This document shows positions 8,596-16,994 of a stretch of 64,000 nt of DNA, one piece after another. The notes beneath the pieces are model-generated. The model saw only the letters and a list, made by a program, of their open reading frames with translations. It was not told the origin of the DNA and did not search any database. How positions within the stretch are numbered: position 1 is the first letter of the stretch; the number at the start of each line of letters is the position of its first letter. The stretch comes from Acidobacteriota bacterium (GTDB taxonomy: Bacteria; Acidobacteriota; Terriglobia; Bryobacterales; Bryobacteraceae). The translations under genes were made by a program, and so were the position numbers. The DNA is taken from assembly GCA_018268935.1 (NCBI GenBank), contig JAFDVS010000071.1:62001-126000 (forward strand), given 5' to 3'.

Positions 8596-9411
8596 CTACC
8601 ATCCTTTCAGCAACGGCTCCTGGTTGTCAGGCTCAAATGTCTCTTCCGCCTGCCGAAATGCTGTCTTCCGTGCGACTTCAAGAACTTTTGGGTCTCCGGG
8701 AAAGTCTCCTCCAACCGTTACTGCCCGGTATCTAATTTCAACCTTACGCACGTCACGGCGGGCCATCAAGTTCGACCCGGGATAGCCACAGATGGCCGCA
8801 ATTGCGGCCTCTAGGGATACTTCAAACCTTCTGGAACAGGAGTGCCGAAGGTACACGTCCTTCGACGGCAGTTGAGGAAGCATTCCCCACACCTTCGCAA
8901 GACGAATCGATTCAGACTGAAGCATGCCAATGATGGGCCGAAGGATATCAACAACCGCGTCGCGCTCGACAATCCTCAAATGAGGCTGCTCTCTCAGGCC
9001 GAGAGACATATTCGCGTGTCCAACGGATCCTTCAAACTTCAAAGTCTGCAGCCATTGTCGAGCTTCATCTCTAAATCTCTGACCTCTTAAGATCTCAAGC
9101 AGATGTAGAAAATCGCTCGGGATGTGGAATGACTGCAGGAAGGAGTCGCAAAGCTGCTCGAAATTGCCGTACCCGAGATACGCAAGATCATCTGAAGACA
9201 GAACAAGTTGGGACAGAGCCAAGGCCTTGGAGCGATTATCCATATAGCGGTTCGCGGCTGACCAAACATCACACGGCCTGATCCAAGCAACAGCCACGTC
9301 CAACAGTTCCTTTGGTAACTTCGTCCTGTTCTTTACTCCTCCCGTGGATAGCGCCCTCTTAGTCTTTCTCGTGGTTTTTCGTATTGATTGTATCGGCTTC
9401 ACAGTCTTCAC
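8596..9411 (-). CDS. Unrecognised partner protein of the FRG gene
   Basis: 271 aa, no family recognised. The first ~30 residues are very basic (RKTTRKTKRALSTGG), suggesting contact with nucleic acid or membrane. The rest is mostly helical with several aromatic and leucine-rich stretches (YLGYGNFEQLCDSFLQSF, FLHLLEILRGQRF). A later part SCSRRFEVSLEAAIAAICGYPGS is the only Cys/Gly-rich place. No enzyme motif, signal peptide or membrane helix. The GTG start at 9411 has no visible Shine-Dalgarno site; the true start could lie a little downstream. It is the first gene of the FRG operon and the broken IS200-type element begins just upstream of it. Confidence 0.6.
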   Translation of the reverse strand: MKTVKPIQSIRKTTRKTKRALSTGGVKNRTKLPKELLDVAVAWIRPCDVWSAANRYMDNRSKALALSQLVLSSDDLAYLGYGNFEQLCDSFLQSFHIPSDFLHLLEILRGQRFRDEARQWLQTLKFEGSVGHANMSLGLREQPHLRIVERDAVVDILRPIIGMLQSESIRLAKVWGMLPQLPSKDVYLRHSCSRRFEVSLEAAIAAICGYPGSNLMARRDVRKVEIRYRAVTVGGDFPGDPKVLEVARKTAFRQAEETFEPDNQEPLLKGW

Positions 9412-9499
9412 AGTAGCATATAGTTGGTGTCAGGTCCTCAATTCTACTAAATGCCTCCATGCGGGCGGAAAATCGGTGCCTAAACAATAAAAGGAGATC

Positions 9500-9516
9500 C
9501 CCCGGCTTTGCCGGGG
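9500..9516. repeat. Left-end hairpin of the IS200-type element
   Basis: CCCCGGC, loop TTT, GCCGGGG: a perfect seven-base-pair stem. The right end has a near copy. Confidence 0.8.
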
Positions 9517-9600
9517 TGGCAGTAGCAGTTTGACATTTCCGGGAGTCCATCGGGAAACTCCGGACGTGAGCAGCCAAAGCACACGCAAAGGAAAAGCCCG

Positions 9601-10072
9601 ATGGACGAACAGAGTTTAAGCCATACGAAGTGGGACTCCAAATATCACGTCGTGTTCCTCCCGAAGTGTCGGAGACGAACGCTGTACGTGCAACTGAGGC
9701 CGCATTTGGGCGAGGTGTTCCGGCAGTTAGCCAAGCAGCGGGAGAGCCGAATCGAAGAGGGCCATTTGTTGAGCGACCATGTGCACTTGATGATCTCGAT
9801 TCCGCCCAAGTACTCAGTGTCGCAGGTGGTGGGATACATCAAAGGTAAGAGCGCAATCCATCTTGCGCGAGTGTACGGAGAAGGGAAACGCAATTTTGTT
9901 GGGCAGCATTTCTGGGCGCGGTGGGGCGCGGGGATACTTCGTGTCCACAGTGGGCCGGGACGAAGCCGTAATCCGCGAGTATATTCGCACGCAAGAAAAG
10001 GAGGACGAACGACTGGACCAGTTTGTTGAGGTTGGATTACTGAACGCCACCGCAGAGGTGGCTCACCGATAA
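9601..10072 (+). pseudogene. tnpA: IS200-type transposase TnpA, frameshifted
   Basis: The first frame gives a typical Y1 transposase: HTKWDSKYHVVFLPKCRRR at the start, the HUH metal motif DHVHLMI, YIKGKSAIHLARVYGE and FVGQHFWAR. It then leaves the family sequence. The remainder (RGYFVSTVGRDEAVIREYI, then RTQEKEDERLDQ) is in another frame. The cause is visible: TGGGCGCGG at 9913-9921 is followed by a near copy TGGGGCGCGG at 9922-9931, a ten-base insertion. The HUH residues and the catalytic tyrosine helix (REYI) are thereby separated, so the protein should be inactive unless a ribosome shifts frame. Confidence 0.85.
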
Positions 10073-10127
10073 CCGGGGCCGCGTCAGCGACCCCGCATAG
10101 CCGCTTTGAGCGGCTCACACAATAAAG

Positions 10128-10146
10128 CCCCCAGCTTTGCCGGGGG
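10128..10146. repeat. Right-end hairpin of the IS200-type element
   Basis: CCCCC-A-GC, loop TTT, GC-C-GGGGG: one A/C mismatch in an otherwise continuous stem. It matches the left-end hairpin in loop and core sequence. Confidence 0.75.
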
Positions 10147-10308
10147 ATACTTACTGTTGGTGCGGCGCGATTTACGGACATGGCGAGCATGATGGTTGTC
10201 ACGGCTCTGAACCCAGTGGGTGTGGAGATCGTGGTGGCATCCTTTTCATTGCTCTGATGGGCATCAGTATCTGTAAGACTCTGAAACTAATAATCACTGT
10301 CCTGCACT

Positions 10309-11211
10309 CTACGTTGAATCGCACCTTTGCACCAGCCGCGCGCAATCCTCCATGGTCCACTCCGGAATCGCGCCTGCCCGCGACGCCACCACCGCGCCCA
10401 CGCGATTGGCGAATTCGCCGCATGCGCGCGCGTCCCACCCTTGCGACAACCCGTGCAGAAACGCCGCTGCAAACGCATCACCGGAGCCTACCGTGTCCAC
10501 CACATCCACCGTGTATCCCGCGGGCTCCGCGTAGTCCTGTCCGATGCGCACCGCGCTCCCCTTCGCTCCCCGCGTCACCGCTACTGCCTGCCAGCCCAAT
10601 TTCTCCATCCAGTGCGCTGTGAACGCGGCGATCGATCTCTCCCCGAACCCGAACATCGCATCCAACTCCACCGCTTCGTCATCGTTCAACTTCACTACGT
10701 TCGCGGCAGCCAACATCGCTTTTATCAACTCCCGCGAATAACACGGCGGCCGCAAGTTCACGTCATAGAATCTTCGCGCGCCTGGCAGCATCAGCATCAG
10801 CCGCGCCGTCAACTCCCGCACCTCGGGATAAATCTGATGCAGCGTTCCGAAGTACAGCCAGTCCGGCGCCCATACGCGCAACCGCTCCAGCGCGTCTTCC
10901 GTCAATCGCACCGCATCGTAGGCCGCCGGCCGGTGCAACGTGAACTCGGGTTTGCCCGCCTCATCCAACTGCACCGACACCATGCCCGTGGCGAACTCGC
11001 TCACCGTGCCGACACACTCCGCCGGCAACCCCAACTCGCCCATGCGCTCCAGAATCAATCGCCCGCGCGCATCATCGCCCACGGCGCTTACGAACCGCAC
11101 CTCATGCCCCAAGCGGCTCGCCTGCACCGAAAAATTGAATGGAGCTCCGCCCAGCCGTTCCCTTTCGGGGAACACGTCCCACAGCACCTCGCCAATCGCG
11201 GCAATCCTCAT
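10309..11211 (-). CDS. PfkB-family sugar kinase (fructokinase-like)
   Basis: 300 aa, normal for the family. ATP-dependent phosphorylation of a sugar, probably fructose or a related ketose, in the cytosol. Visible features: MRIAAIGEVLWDVFP at the start, the glycine-rich GGAPFNFSVQASRLG substrate region, and the C-terminal anion-hole/catalytic motif DTVGSGDAFAAAF. The last residues (RCDST) come from the inserted island and replace an older end (SRGA) still visible at 7209-7224, so the gene was re-ended by the insertion. The catalytic aspartate is upstream of this junction and activity should be kept. ATGA overlap with the upstream PHP-type gene shows it is the last gene of a three-gene operon. 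Confidence 0.9.
   Translation of the reverse strand: MRIAAIGEVLWDVFPERERLGGAPFNFSVQASRLGHEVRFVSAVGDDARGRLILERMGELGLPAECVGTVSEFATGMVSVQLDEAGKPEFTLHRPAAYDAVRLTEDALERLRVWAPDWLYFGTLHQIYPEVRELTARLMLMLPGARRFYDVNLRPPCYSRELIKAMLAAANVVKLNDDEAVELDAMFGFGERSIAAFTAHWMEKLGWQAVAVTRGAKGSAVRIGQDYAEPAGYTVDVVDTVGSGDAFAAAFLHGLSQGWDARACGEFANRVGAVVASRAGAIPEWTMEDCARLVQRCDST
10331..10395. repeat. Right copy of the kinase 3' end (island flank, direct repeat)
   Basis: Partner of the repeat at 7225-7289; identical over 56 bp (10331-10386). This copy is inside the intact kinase gene. The distance between the copies is 3106 bp. Confidence 0.9.
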
Positions 11212-13718
11212 CGGTTCACATAGAACGGAGAAGACCAGGCAATCTCCGGATCCCCATCCGGATTTTCCGGATCGCGCTGGAACACACGCAGGTAGTAATA
11301 CGATCGTCCCGCCTTTGGCTCTGAATCGCGCCAGCTCAATTTGGCCTGCTTCGCATCGGGCCGCGCCGTGTACACATACTTCCCATCTTTCACCACATCG
11401 ATGCGCAGTATGGTATCCGGAGCATCCACCGTAGCCTCAATCTGAATCGGCGTTTGCGACTTCCATTCCTCGCCCGGCATGTGTCCCTGCGCGCTCGCCC
11501 GCACGATGATTTCATCGCTCGCCGCAAACGTCCGCCGCGCATACATCCCGTCCAGCACGCCTTCGCGATTCACCTGCTCCACCCAAACACCGGCCCACGA
11601 ATTGTGCGTCGAACCGTGATCGCTGAACGACACAAACCCGTAGGTATTCCCCTTCGCCAGCGCGTTCTGCGCGAAGTGCCCGTCTTCGTCCACCTGCGTC
11701 GGCCCGCGCTTTTCCTTATCCGGCAGCCGCCACGCTTCGTAACTTCCTCGCGCGCCCTGGTACATCTCCAACAGGCAATCAAAGCGCGCATTCGGCCAAT
11801 TGAAATCGGCCAGCGGCCCGGCCCCAAACGTGTGCGGCACAATCACGCTCTTCTGCCCCTTCTGCGTGAAGACATTCTCTTCCCACCATTTCCACATGTT
11901 GGGCGGCAGATTGTCATCGCCCGTCTTCGAATTGCGGTCAATCGGCCGCAGCGGCGCGCCGCGCTTCAGGAACAGCACGTTGCGATGCCCGCCCGGCCTC
12001 GCCATGGAATGCTCATAACTATAGATCCCGGTGAACGTGGGAGCATGCGTGAACAAATCCACGGCCTTCTGTGTGTACCACCACTGGTAATCGCGCAAGC
12101 CGTCGGTCCACTTCGGATCCACCACGTTGTGATCGGAAGTGCCCAGAAAATCCAGTTGCGCCGCGTCGATGGCGTAGCGATACGTATCCAGCACCGAAGC
12201 GTCCACGCCGCTATGTCCGCGGATGTCCGTATGCCGGTGGCAATCGCCCAGCATCAGCGTATAGCGCTTGCCTGCCACGGTCATCGTCGCCCGCGTACGC
12301 CGCGCTTGCGGCACTCCCGCGGCCGGCAAAGCCGCTGCGGTCAACGAAGCATTCGCCGCCGCGCCGCCCTTGCCCCACTCGGAAACAAACGTGTTGTAGT
12401 GCAGCGCGTGCATCACCTCGGTGGGCACATTCTCCGGAGTGCGTCCATCGCTCGAATACGCCACCGCGATCGCCCCGTCCGGCAGCCGGGCCAGCGACGC
12501 CTGCTGCGAATTGTGTCCCGCGCTGGCCGAAATCTGATGCGGCGCCTGCCACTCACCGCCACTCAGCCGCGTTACGTAAAAATGAAAAATCTCCCGTGGC
12601 CGCGTCTCCGTCCAATGCCGGAACACCAGCACCAGCGCGCCGCTGCCATCGAACATCAAGTGTGGTAGCTCCGCATAGCGCAGCATGCGCCCGGTGAACT
12701 TCGATTCCACCTTCGGCCCGCCTTCTTGCACCGCGCCCGATGGCGTCACCACCCGCATCCCCAGGTGGCGCGCGAAATGCAGCCCGCGGCTGCCTTCCAC
12801 CGAACTGGCGCGGGAAAAATCCTTGCCCCAGTTGATGCCGGCATCGTCCCAGGCCACCCAGGCCCGATCCTGCCCGTCCACCGCAACCGTGGAATGAAAC
12901 TGCGCGCTCGGCTCGGTGGTCACGGCCACCGGCGCCCCAACCTTCCGCCCGTCGAAGCTCGCTAGAAACACATCGTAGTTTCCGTTCTTATAGGAATCAA
13001 ACGAAATCCACGCCGTACCCTTCGAATCCAGAGCCACCGCCGGCTCCCATTCATTCGAAGGCCAATTGGTCACCGCCGTCTCCGGCCCCCATGTGCTGCC
13101 CGTCAACCGCCGCGCAAACACATCCGAATTTCCGGCCCGGAACGATTGCCACACCACGGTCACATTGCCCTGCGCATCGCTCACCGCGCGCGCATTCAAA
13201 TCGGAATAGGGCGCACGAGTCAGGGGAGCAGGCTTCGTTGCCTTCCCATCGGCGCGCACTTCGGACCAGAACAAATCGAAATTCCCGTTCGATTGCCCGC
13301 TCCACACCGCCACCACGCCATCGCCATGCGCGGCCAGCGCCGGCCGGTAATGATCCCAATTCCCATCGGCCAGCTCCACCGCCTCGCCCCACTTGCCTTG
13401 CGCATCGCGCCGCTTCACCAACACGCGGTCCGCGTCCTTATCGTTCCACTCCACATACGCCATCCACAGCGCTCCATCGCGCGCCACCGCAATCGATGCA
13501 AAGTCGTTCTGCTTCGCTCCACTGCCCACAGGGGTGCCGCCCAGCGTTCCGGCCCAGGTGGCCTTCACGCCAGCTTCCACCGGACCTTCCGGGTTCGACT
13601 CCGATTTCTTCGCCCTCCCGCCTTTCTTCTTCCCCTGCGCGACGGCGTCCGGCGCCAGCAGCAACAGGCCGGTGAGCAGACTAATCGAAATCGAAAGCAC
13701 GCTTCGGTGGTGGAGCAT
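11208..13718 (-). CDS. Exported protein: beta-propeller-like N-terminus plus PHP/DUF3604-type metallohydrolase domain
   Basis: 836 aa. Signal peptide (SISISLLTGLLLLAPDAVAQ). Residues ~40-450 contain repeated units such as W..Y..D.NGNYDVFLA and GNFDLFWS, typical of a beta-propeller. From ~480 on, LMLGDCHRHTDIRGHSG resembles the metal-binding start of PHP/DUF3604 proteins (there usually GDLHVHT), followed by DFLGTSDHN, a later VPHTFG and SDHGSTHNSW, which would supply more metal-binding histidines. Function is probably hydrolysis of a phosphoester or related bond outside the cytosol; substrate unknown. The ATG at 13718 has a GAGGA site; an in-frame extension of 83 residues overlaps the upstream gene and was rejected. 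Its stop overlaps the kinase start (ATGA). Confidence 0.78.
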   Translation of the reverse strand: MLHHRSVLSISISLLTGLLLLAPDAVAQGKKKGGRAKKSESNPEGPVEAGVKATWAGTLGGTPVGSGAKQNDFASIAVARDGALWMAYVEWNDKDADRVLVKRRDAQGKWGEAVELADGNWDHYRPALAAHGDGVVAVWSGQSNGNFDLFWSEVRADGKATKPAPLTRAPYSDLNARAVSDAQGNVTVVWQSFRAGNSDVFARRLTGSTWGPETAVTNWPSNEWEPAVALDSKGTAWISFDSYKNGNYDVFLASFDGRKVGAPVAVTTEPSAQFHSTVAVDGQDRAWVAWDDAGINWGKDFSRASSVEGSRGLHFARHLGMRVVTPSGAVQEGGPKVESKFTGRMLRYAELPHLMFDGSGALVLVFRHWTETRPREIFHFYVTRLSGGEWQAPHQISASAGHNSQQASLARLPDGAIAVAYSSDGRTPENVPTEVMHALHYNTFVSEWGKGGAAANASLTAAALPAAGVPQARRTRATMTVAGKRYTLMLGDCHRHTDIRGHSGVDASVLDTYRYAIDAAQLDFLGTSDHNVVDPKWTDGLRDYQWWYTQKAVDLFTHAPTFTGIYSYEHSMARPGGHRNVLFLKRGAPLRPIDRNSKTGDDNLPPNMWKWWEENVFTQKGQKSVIVPHTFGAGPLADFNWPNARFDCLLEMYQGARGSYEAWRLPDKEKRGPTQVDEDGHFAQNALAKGNTYGFVSFSDHGSTHNSWAGVWVEQVNREGVLDGMYARRTFAASDEIIVRASAQGHMPGEEWKSQTPIQIEATVDAPDTILRIDVVKDGKYVYTARPDAKQAKLSWRDSEPKAGRSYYYLRVFQRDPENPDGDPEIAWSSPFYVNR

Positions 13719-13989
13719 CCGGGTCCTCTTTTGCCTTCTGAAACAAATCGTCGAATTTCTTGGCCAGCACGTCCTTATGCACCTTGTGGTCGGCCAGCGA
13801 CTTCTGGAACGCATCCTCGCGCCGCGTTGCTTCGCCCTTCTGATGCTGCACGGCGGCCGAGAAGTCTTCAAACGTCTTCGGCTTCTCCTTCGCCTTGTGA
13901 TGAAGCACCGCGCCTGTCGCCGGATCGACGCGCAACGCCGCTTCGCAGCAGGGACAAGTAACATCAATCGGAGCCGGTGTCTTAGCCAT
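13681..13989 (-). CDS. Small zinc-ribbon-like protein
   Basis: 102 aa. Near the N-terminus VTCPCCEAALRVDP gives a CxCC half-ribbon; only three cysteines are close together, so a full zinc site would need a partner or a dimer. The rest is charged and helical (KAKEKPKTFEDFSAAVQHQK and AFQKSLADHKVHKD). No enzyme motif. It overlaps the start of the exported PHP-type gene by 38 bases and heads that operon. Family not recognised. Confidence 0.6.
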   Translation of the reverse strand: MAKTPAPIDVTCPCCEAALRVDPATGAVLHHKAKEKPKTFEDFSAAVQHQKGEATRREDAFQKSLADHKVHKDVLAKKFDDLFQKAKEDPDAPPPKRAFDFD

Positions 13990-14161
13990 GACAGTAGCTT
14001 ACCGAAGGTCCGCTTCCGGCGCTACTTGCTCAGGTATTTCCCTCAGTACTACCCCCGCACCTGATCACAAGGTGTGCACGCATTTCTGATCTCCCCTACC
14101 CCTTCGCTTCGATTTTTCGGCACCCGCATTCCCACTAGCCTGTAAGTAGGAGAGAAGTGTC

Positions 14162-15370
14162 ATGTTGCGTGCGGCTATTATCAGTCCCGATGGAGATCTG
14201 GCTCGTCAACTCCAATCGCATCTCGATGCCATATCGGGTGTCAGTATTGTCAAACTGTCTCACGAGTACCCCGCCGGTGAAGATCTGGCCCGGCTCATCC
14301 GGATGCATGTGCCGGAGGTCTTCTTTGTTTCCACCGAAGACCTGCAGCGCGCCATGGAACTGGTTCAGGCTGCCGCCAACCTGCTCGACGGGGTACAATT
14401 CATCGCCGTTGGACGCCATCCCGATCCCACTTCCTTGCTCCAACTGATGCGCGGCGGTGTGCGCGAATTCCTGGCCTACCCGTTCGACGAGCGCCCCCTG
14501 ATTGAATCCCTCGTTCGGGTAAAAGACATCCTCGACCGCAAGCCCGTCATCGCCGATTCCACCGACAGAGTCTACGGCTTTGTTCCCGCCAAGCCCGGCT
14601 GTGGCGCCACTACCCTTGCCGTGAATACAGCAGTGGCCAGCAGCCGTATTGCGGACAAGCCCTCACTGCTCATCGACGTCGATCGCGTCAGCGGTATGGT
14701 TCGCTTCCTGCTCCAATTGAACAATGAGTATTGCCTGCAGGATGCGCTCGACCGCGCCCTGACCTTGGACGAAAACCTCTGGCCTCAACTCGTTTCCAAA
14801 ACCGGTCCGCTCGATGTCATCCATTCCGGCTCGCTCAAAGCTCACCACGAACCCGAAGAAGGCAGCACCCATCAGTTGATCGCCTTTGCCCGCCGCAACT
14901 ACGGGCAAATCTTCCTCGACTTTCCCGGCACCTTTGAGCCGCGCGAAATGGAGGCTTTGCGCGAATGCAAGAAAATCTATCTCGTCGTCACACCCGAAGT
15001 GCCCAGCCTTCACCTTTGCCGGGAAAAGATCACCTTCCTCGGCAAAGCGAATCTCAAAGACCGTATCGAGATCCTCCTCAATCGCCACCCCAAGCGCCCC
15101 ACCATCCAACTGCAGAGCGTGGAAGAGATTCTCGGCCTCCCCGTACAGCATGCCTTCGGCAATTACTACCAGGAGGTCACCCGCTCCCTCACGGCCGGCA
15201 AGCCCATCGACGCCGCCACCGAACTCGGCGCGGAGTTCACCCGCTTTGCCCGTGTCCTGCTGGATAAGAAAGTTGTCCCCATGCAGCAGAAAAAGAAAAT
15301 GACCGACATTTTCTCCATGCTGCCGGGTTCGCTCTCGCTTCTTTCCGCTTCCAAGAAACCCGCAAACTGA
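14162..15370 (+). CDS. CpaE-like pilus-assembly ATPase (receiver-like domain plus ParA/MinD domain)
   Basis: 402 aa. Residues 1-125 form a receiver-like alpha/beta domain without clear phospho-acceptor context. Residues ~140-380 are a ParA/MinD-type P-loop domain with a deviant Walker A (AKPGCGATTLAVN), followed by LLIDVDRVSG. CpaE proteins position type IV/Tad pilus machinery at the cell pole. No other cpa/tad gene is in the window, so it is an orphan here. AGGAGAG lies upstream of the ATG. Divergent from the zinc-ribbon operon; the 172-base gap shows a few short inverted repeats but no site I can name. Confidence 0.8.
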   Translation: MLRAAIISPDGDLARQLQSHLDAISGVSIVKLSHEYPAGEDLARLIRMHVPEVFFVSTEDLQRAMELVQAAANLLDGVQFIAVGRHPDPTSLLQLMRGGVREFLAYPFDERPLIESLVRVKDILDRKPVIADSTDRVYGFVPAKPGCGATTLAVNTAVASSRIADKPSLLIDVDRVSGMVRFLLQLNNEYCLQDALDRALTLDENLWPQLVSKTGPLDVIHSGSLKAHHEPEEGSTHQLIAFARRNYGQIFLDFPGTFEPREMEALRECKKIYLVVTPEVPSLHLCREKITFLGKANLKDRIEILLNRHPKRPTIQLQSVEEILGLPVQHAFGNYYQEVTRSLTAGKPIDAATELGAEFTRFARVLLDKKVVPMQQKKKMTDIFSMLPGSLSLLSASKKPAN

Positions 15371-15383
15371 GTACATTGAAGGG

Positions 15384-16994
15384 GTGAACCCTTCCCAGTT
15401 GCTTCGCCGCGATCTGTTGAAGCTCCTCCCCGCGGGCCTCGCCGCCGCGCGCACCGCCCGCGCCGCTACTACCTCCATCGCCGTCTTCCCCGACGAACCC
15501 ATCGGCGCCGTCAGCCCACTCGTCCACGGCCACTTCATCGAACACCTCGGTGGTGTCATCTACGATGGCATCTGGGTCGGCGAAGGCTCGAAAATCCCCA
15601 ACTATCAGGGCATCCGCAAAGCCCTGGTCGACGCCATGCGGGAACTCGGCTCCACTACGATGCGCTGGCCCGGCGGCTGCTTTGCCGATTCCTACGACTG
15701 GCGCGACGGCATCGGTGCTTCCAACACGCGTCCCCGCCGCACCAACTTCTGGTCCACCTCCGGACGCTTGCAGAAGCTCGATCCCGGACACATCGCGCGC
15801 ACCGACACCAACGTCTTCGGCACCCTCGAATTCGCCCGCTTCTGCCAGTTGATCAAAGCCGAGCCCTATTTCGCCGCCAATCTCCGCAGCCTTCCCGCCG
15901 CCCAATTCGGCGAATGGATCGACTACTGCAACTCCCCCCGCGGCTCCACCACCTGGGCGCAGCGCCGCGCCGCGCACGGCTCGCCCGAACCTCTGAACGT
16001 CCGCTACTGGGGCGTCGGCAACGAAAGCTGGGGCTGCGGAGGCAACTTCACCCCCGAAGAATATTCCGTCGAATTCCGCCGCTTCACCAGTTGGATTCCG
16101 CGCTACGACAACTCACCGCTCCACTTCATCCCCGCCGGCCCGAACAGCTTCGATTACAACTGGACCCACAAATTCTTCAGCCGCCTGCTGGAAAAAGGCC
16201 AGGGTCAACTCAACCGTGTCTGGGGCTGGGCGCTGCATTACTACTGCAGCGGGGCGGGCCGAGGCGAATCGCTTACCTACTCCAACGACGATCATTACGA
16301 CCTCATGCAGAAATCGAACCGCATGGAAGAACTGATCGAGAAGCACTGGGCCGCCATGGCCGAGTATGACCGCGATCACAAAGTGAAGCTGGTCATCGAC
16401 GAATGGGGCGCCTGGCACTTCGACACCACCGCCGTTGCGCCGCATCACTTGTTCGGCAGCGTGCCCACCGTGCGCGACGCGCTGGTTGCCGCCATCACGC
16501 TCGACACCTTCCACCGCCATGCCGACAAGATCGCCATGGCCAACGTCGCCCAACTCATCAACTGTATCCAAACTCTTTTCCTCGCTCACGAAGACAAGTT
16601 CGCGCTTACGCCCACCTACCACGTCTTCCGCATGTATCGCGATCATCAGGGCGGCCAGGCGATTCGCACCGAAGTGCAATCGCCTCGCGTCGATTTCCGC
16701 ACCACCGGTGTCCTGCGCTCGGCAGGCTCGGCCACTCGCAAAGACCGCACGCTCACCGTCACCTTCGTCAACACCCATTTGAGTGAAGCCATGGAAACCG
16801 ATCTCTGGTTCGGCTCGGCCAAGGCCCAATCCGCCACCGCCGAAGTGCTCACTGCGCCCGAAGTGCGCGCCGCCAACACCTTCGAAACGCCTGATCGTGT
16901 GAAGCCAGCCGCACTCACCGCGCGCGTCGCCAACGGCGCCGTCCGCCTCACCGCGCCGCCCGCCTCGGTGGTCAAGGTCACCGTGCAACTATGA
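15384..16994 (+). CDS. Alpha-L-arabinofuranosidase, GH51-type
   Basis: 536 aa, exported by a Tat-type signal (LLRRDLLKLLPAGLAAA). Clan GH-A glycosidase that releases arabinofuranosyl residues from plant-type glycans. Visible: SPLVHGHFIEHLGGVIYDG (family start), TTMRWPGGCFADSYDW, the acid/base Glu214 in GNESWGCGG, and the nucleophile Glu340 in IDEWGAWH; their spacing of 126 residues fits the family. The C-terminal beta-sandwich follows. The start is a GTG with poor ribosome spacing, so it may lie a few codons away. Its last codons overlap the next sulfatase (ATGA). Confidence 0.88.
   Translation: MNPSQLLRRDLLKLLPAGLAAARTARAATTSIAVFPDEPIGAVSPLVHGHFIEHLGGVIYDGIWVGEGSKIPNYQGIRKALVDAMRELGSTTMRWPGGCFADSYDWRDGIGASNTRPRRTNFWSTSGRLQKLDPGHIARTDTNVFGTLEFARFCQLIKAEPYFAANLRSLPAAQFGEWIDYCNSPRGSTTWAQRRAAHGSPEPLNVRYWGVGNESWGCGGNFTPEEYSVEFRRFTSWIPRYDNSPLHFIPAGPNSFDYNWTHKFFSRLLEKGQGQLNRVWGWALHYYCSGAGRGESLTYSNDDHYDLMQKSNRMEELIEKHWAAMAEYDRDHKVKLVIDEWGAWHFDTTAVAPHHLFGSVPTVRDALVAAITLDTFHRHADKIAMANVAQLINCIQTLFLAHEDKFALTPTYHVFRMYRDHQGGQAIRTEVQSPRVDFRTTGVLRSAGSATRKDRTLTVTFVNTHLSEAMETDLWFGSAKAQSATAEVLTAPEVRAANTFETPDRVKPAALTARVANGAVRLTAPPASVVKVTVQL

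Larger units (their letters stand above)
9485..10150 (+). mobile_element. IS200/IS605-family element (tnpA only), degenerate
   Basis: About 0.66 kb, the usual size of single-gene IS200-type elements. Both ends carry CAATAAA followed by a GC-rich hairpin with a TTT loop: 9500-9516 (CCCCGGC / GCCGGGG) and 10128-10146 (CCCCC-A-GC / GC-C-GGGGG). Further hairpins lie inside the right end (AGCCGCT-TTG-AGCGGCT at 10099-10115). This family transposes as single strands and recognises such subterminal hairpins, with no target duplication. No tnpB is present. The exact edges cannot be fixed from one copy. Confidence 0.75.

Noticed and set aside
9359..9577. 72-codon minus-strand frame at the left end of the IS200-type element
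   Set aside because: It spans the terminal hairpins of the element and the start of the 271-aa gene; no family or ribosome site.
9485..10150. IS605-type tnpB or guide RNA next to tnpA
   Set aside because: No TnpB motif on either strand within or beside the element.
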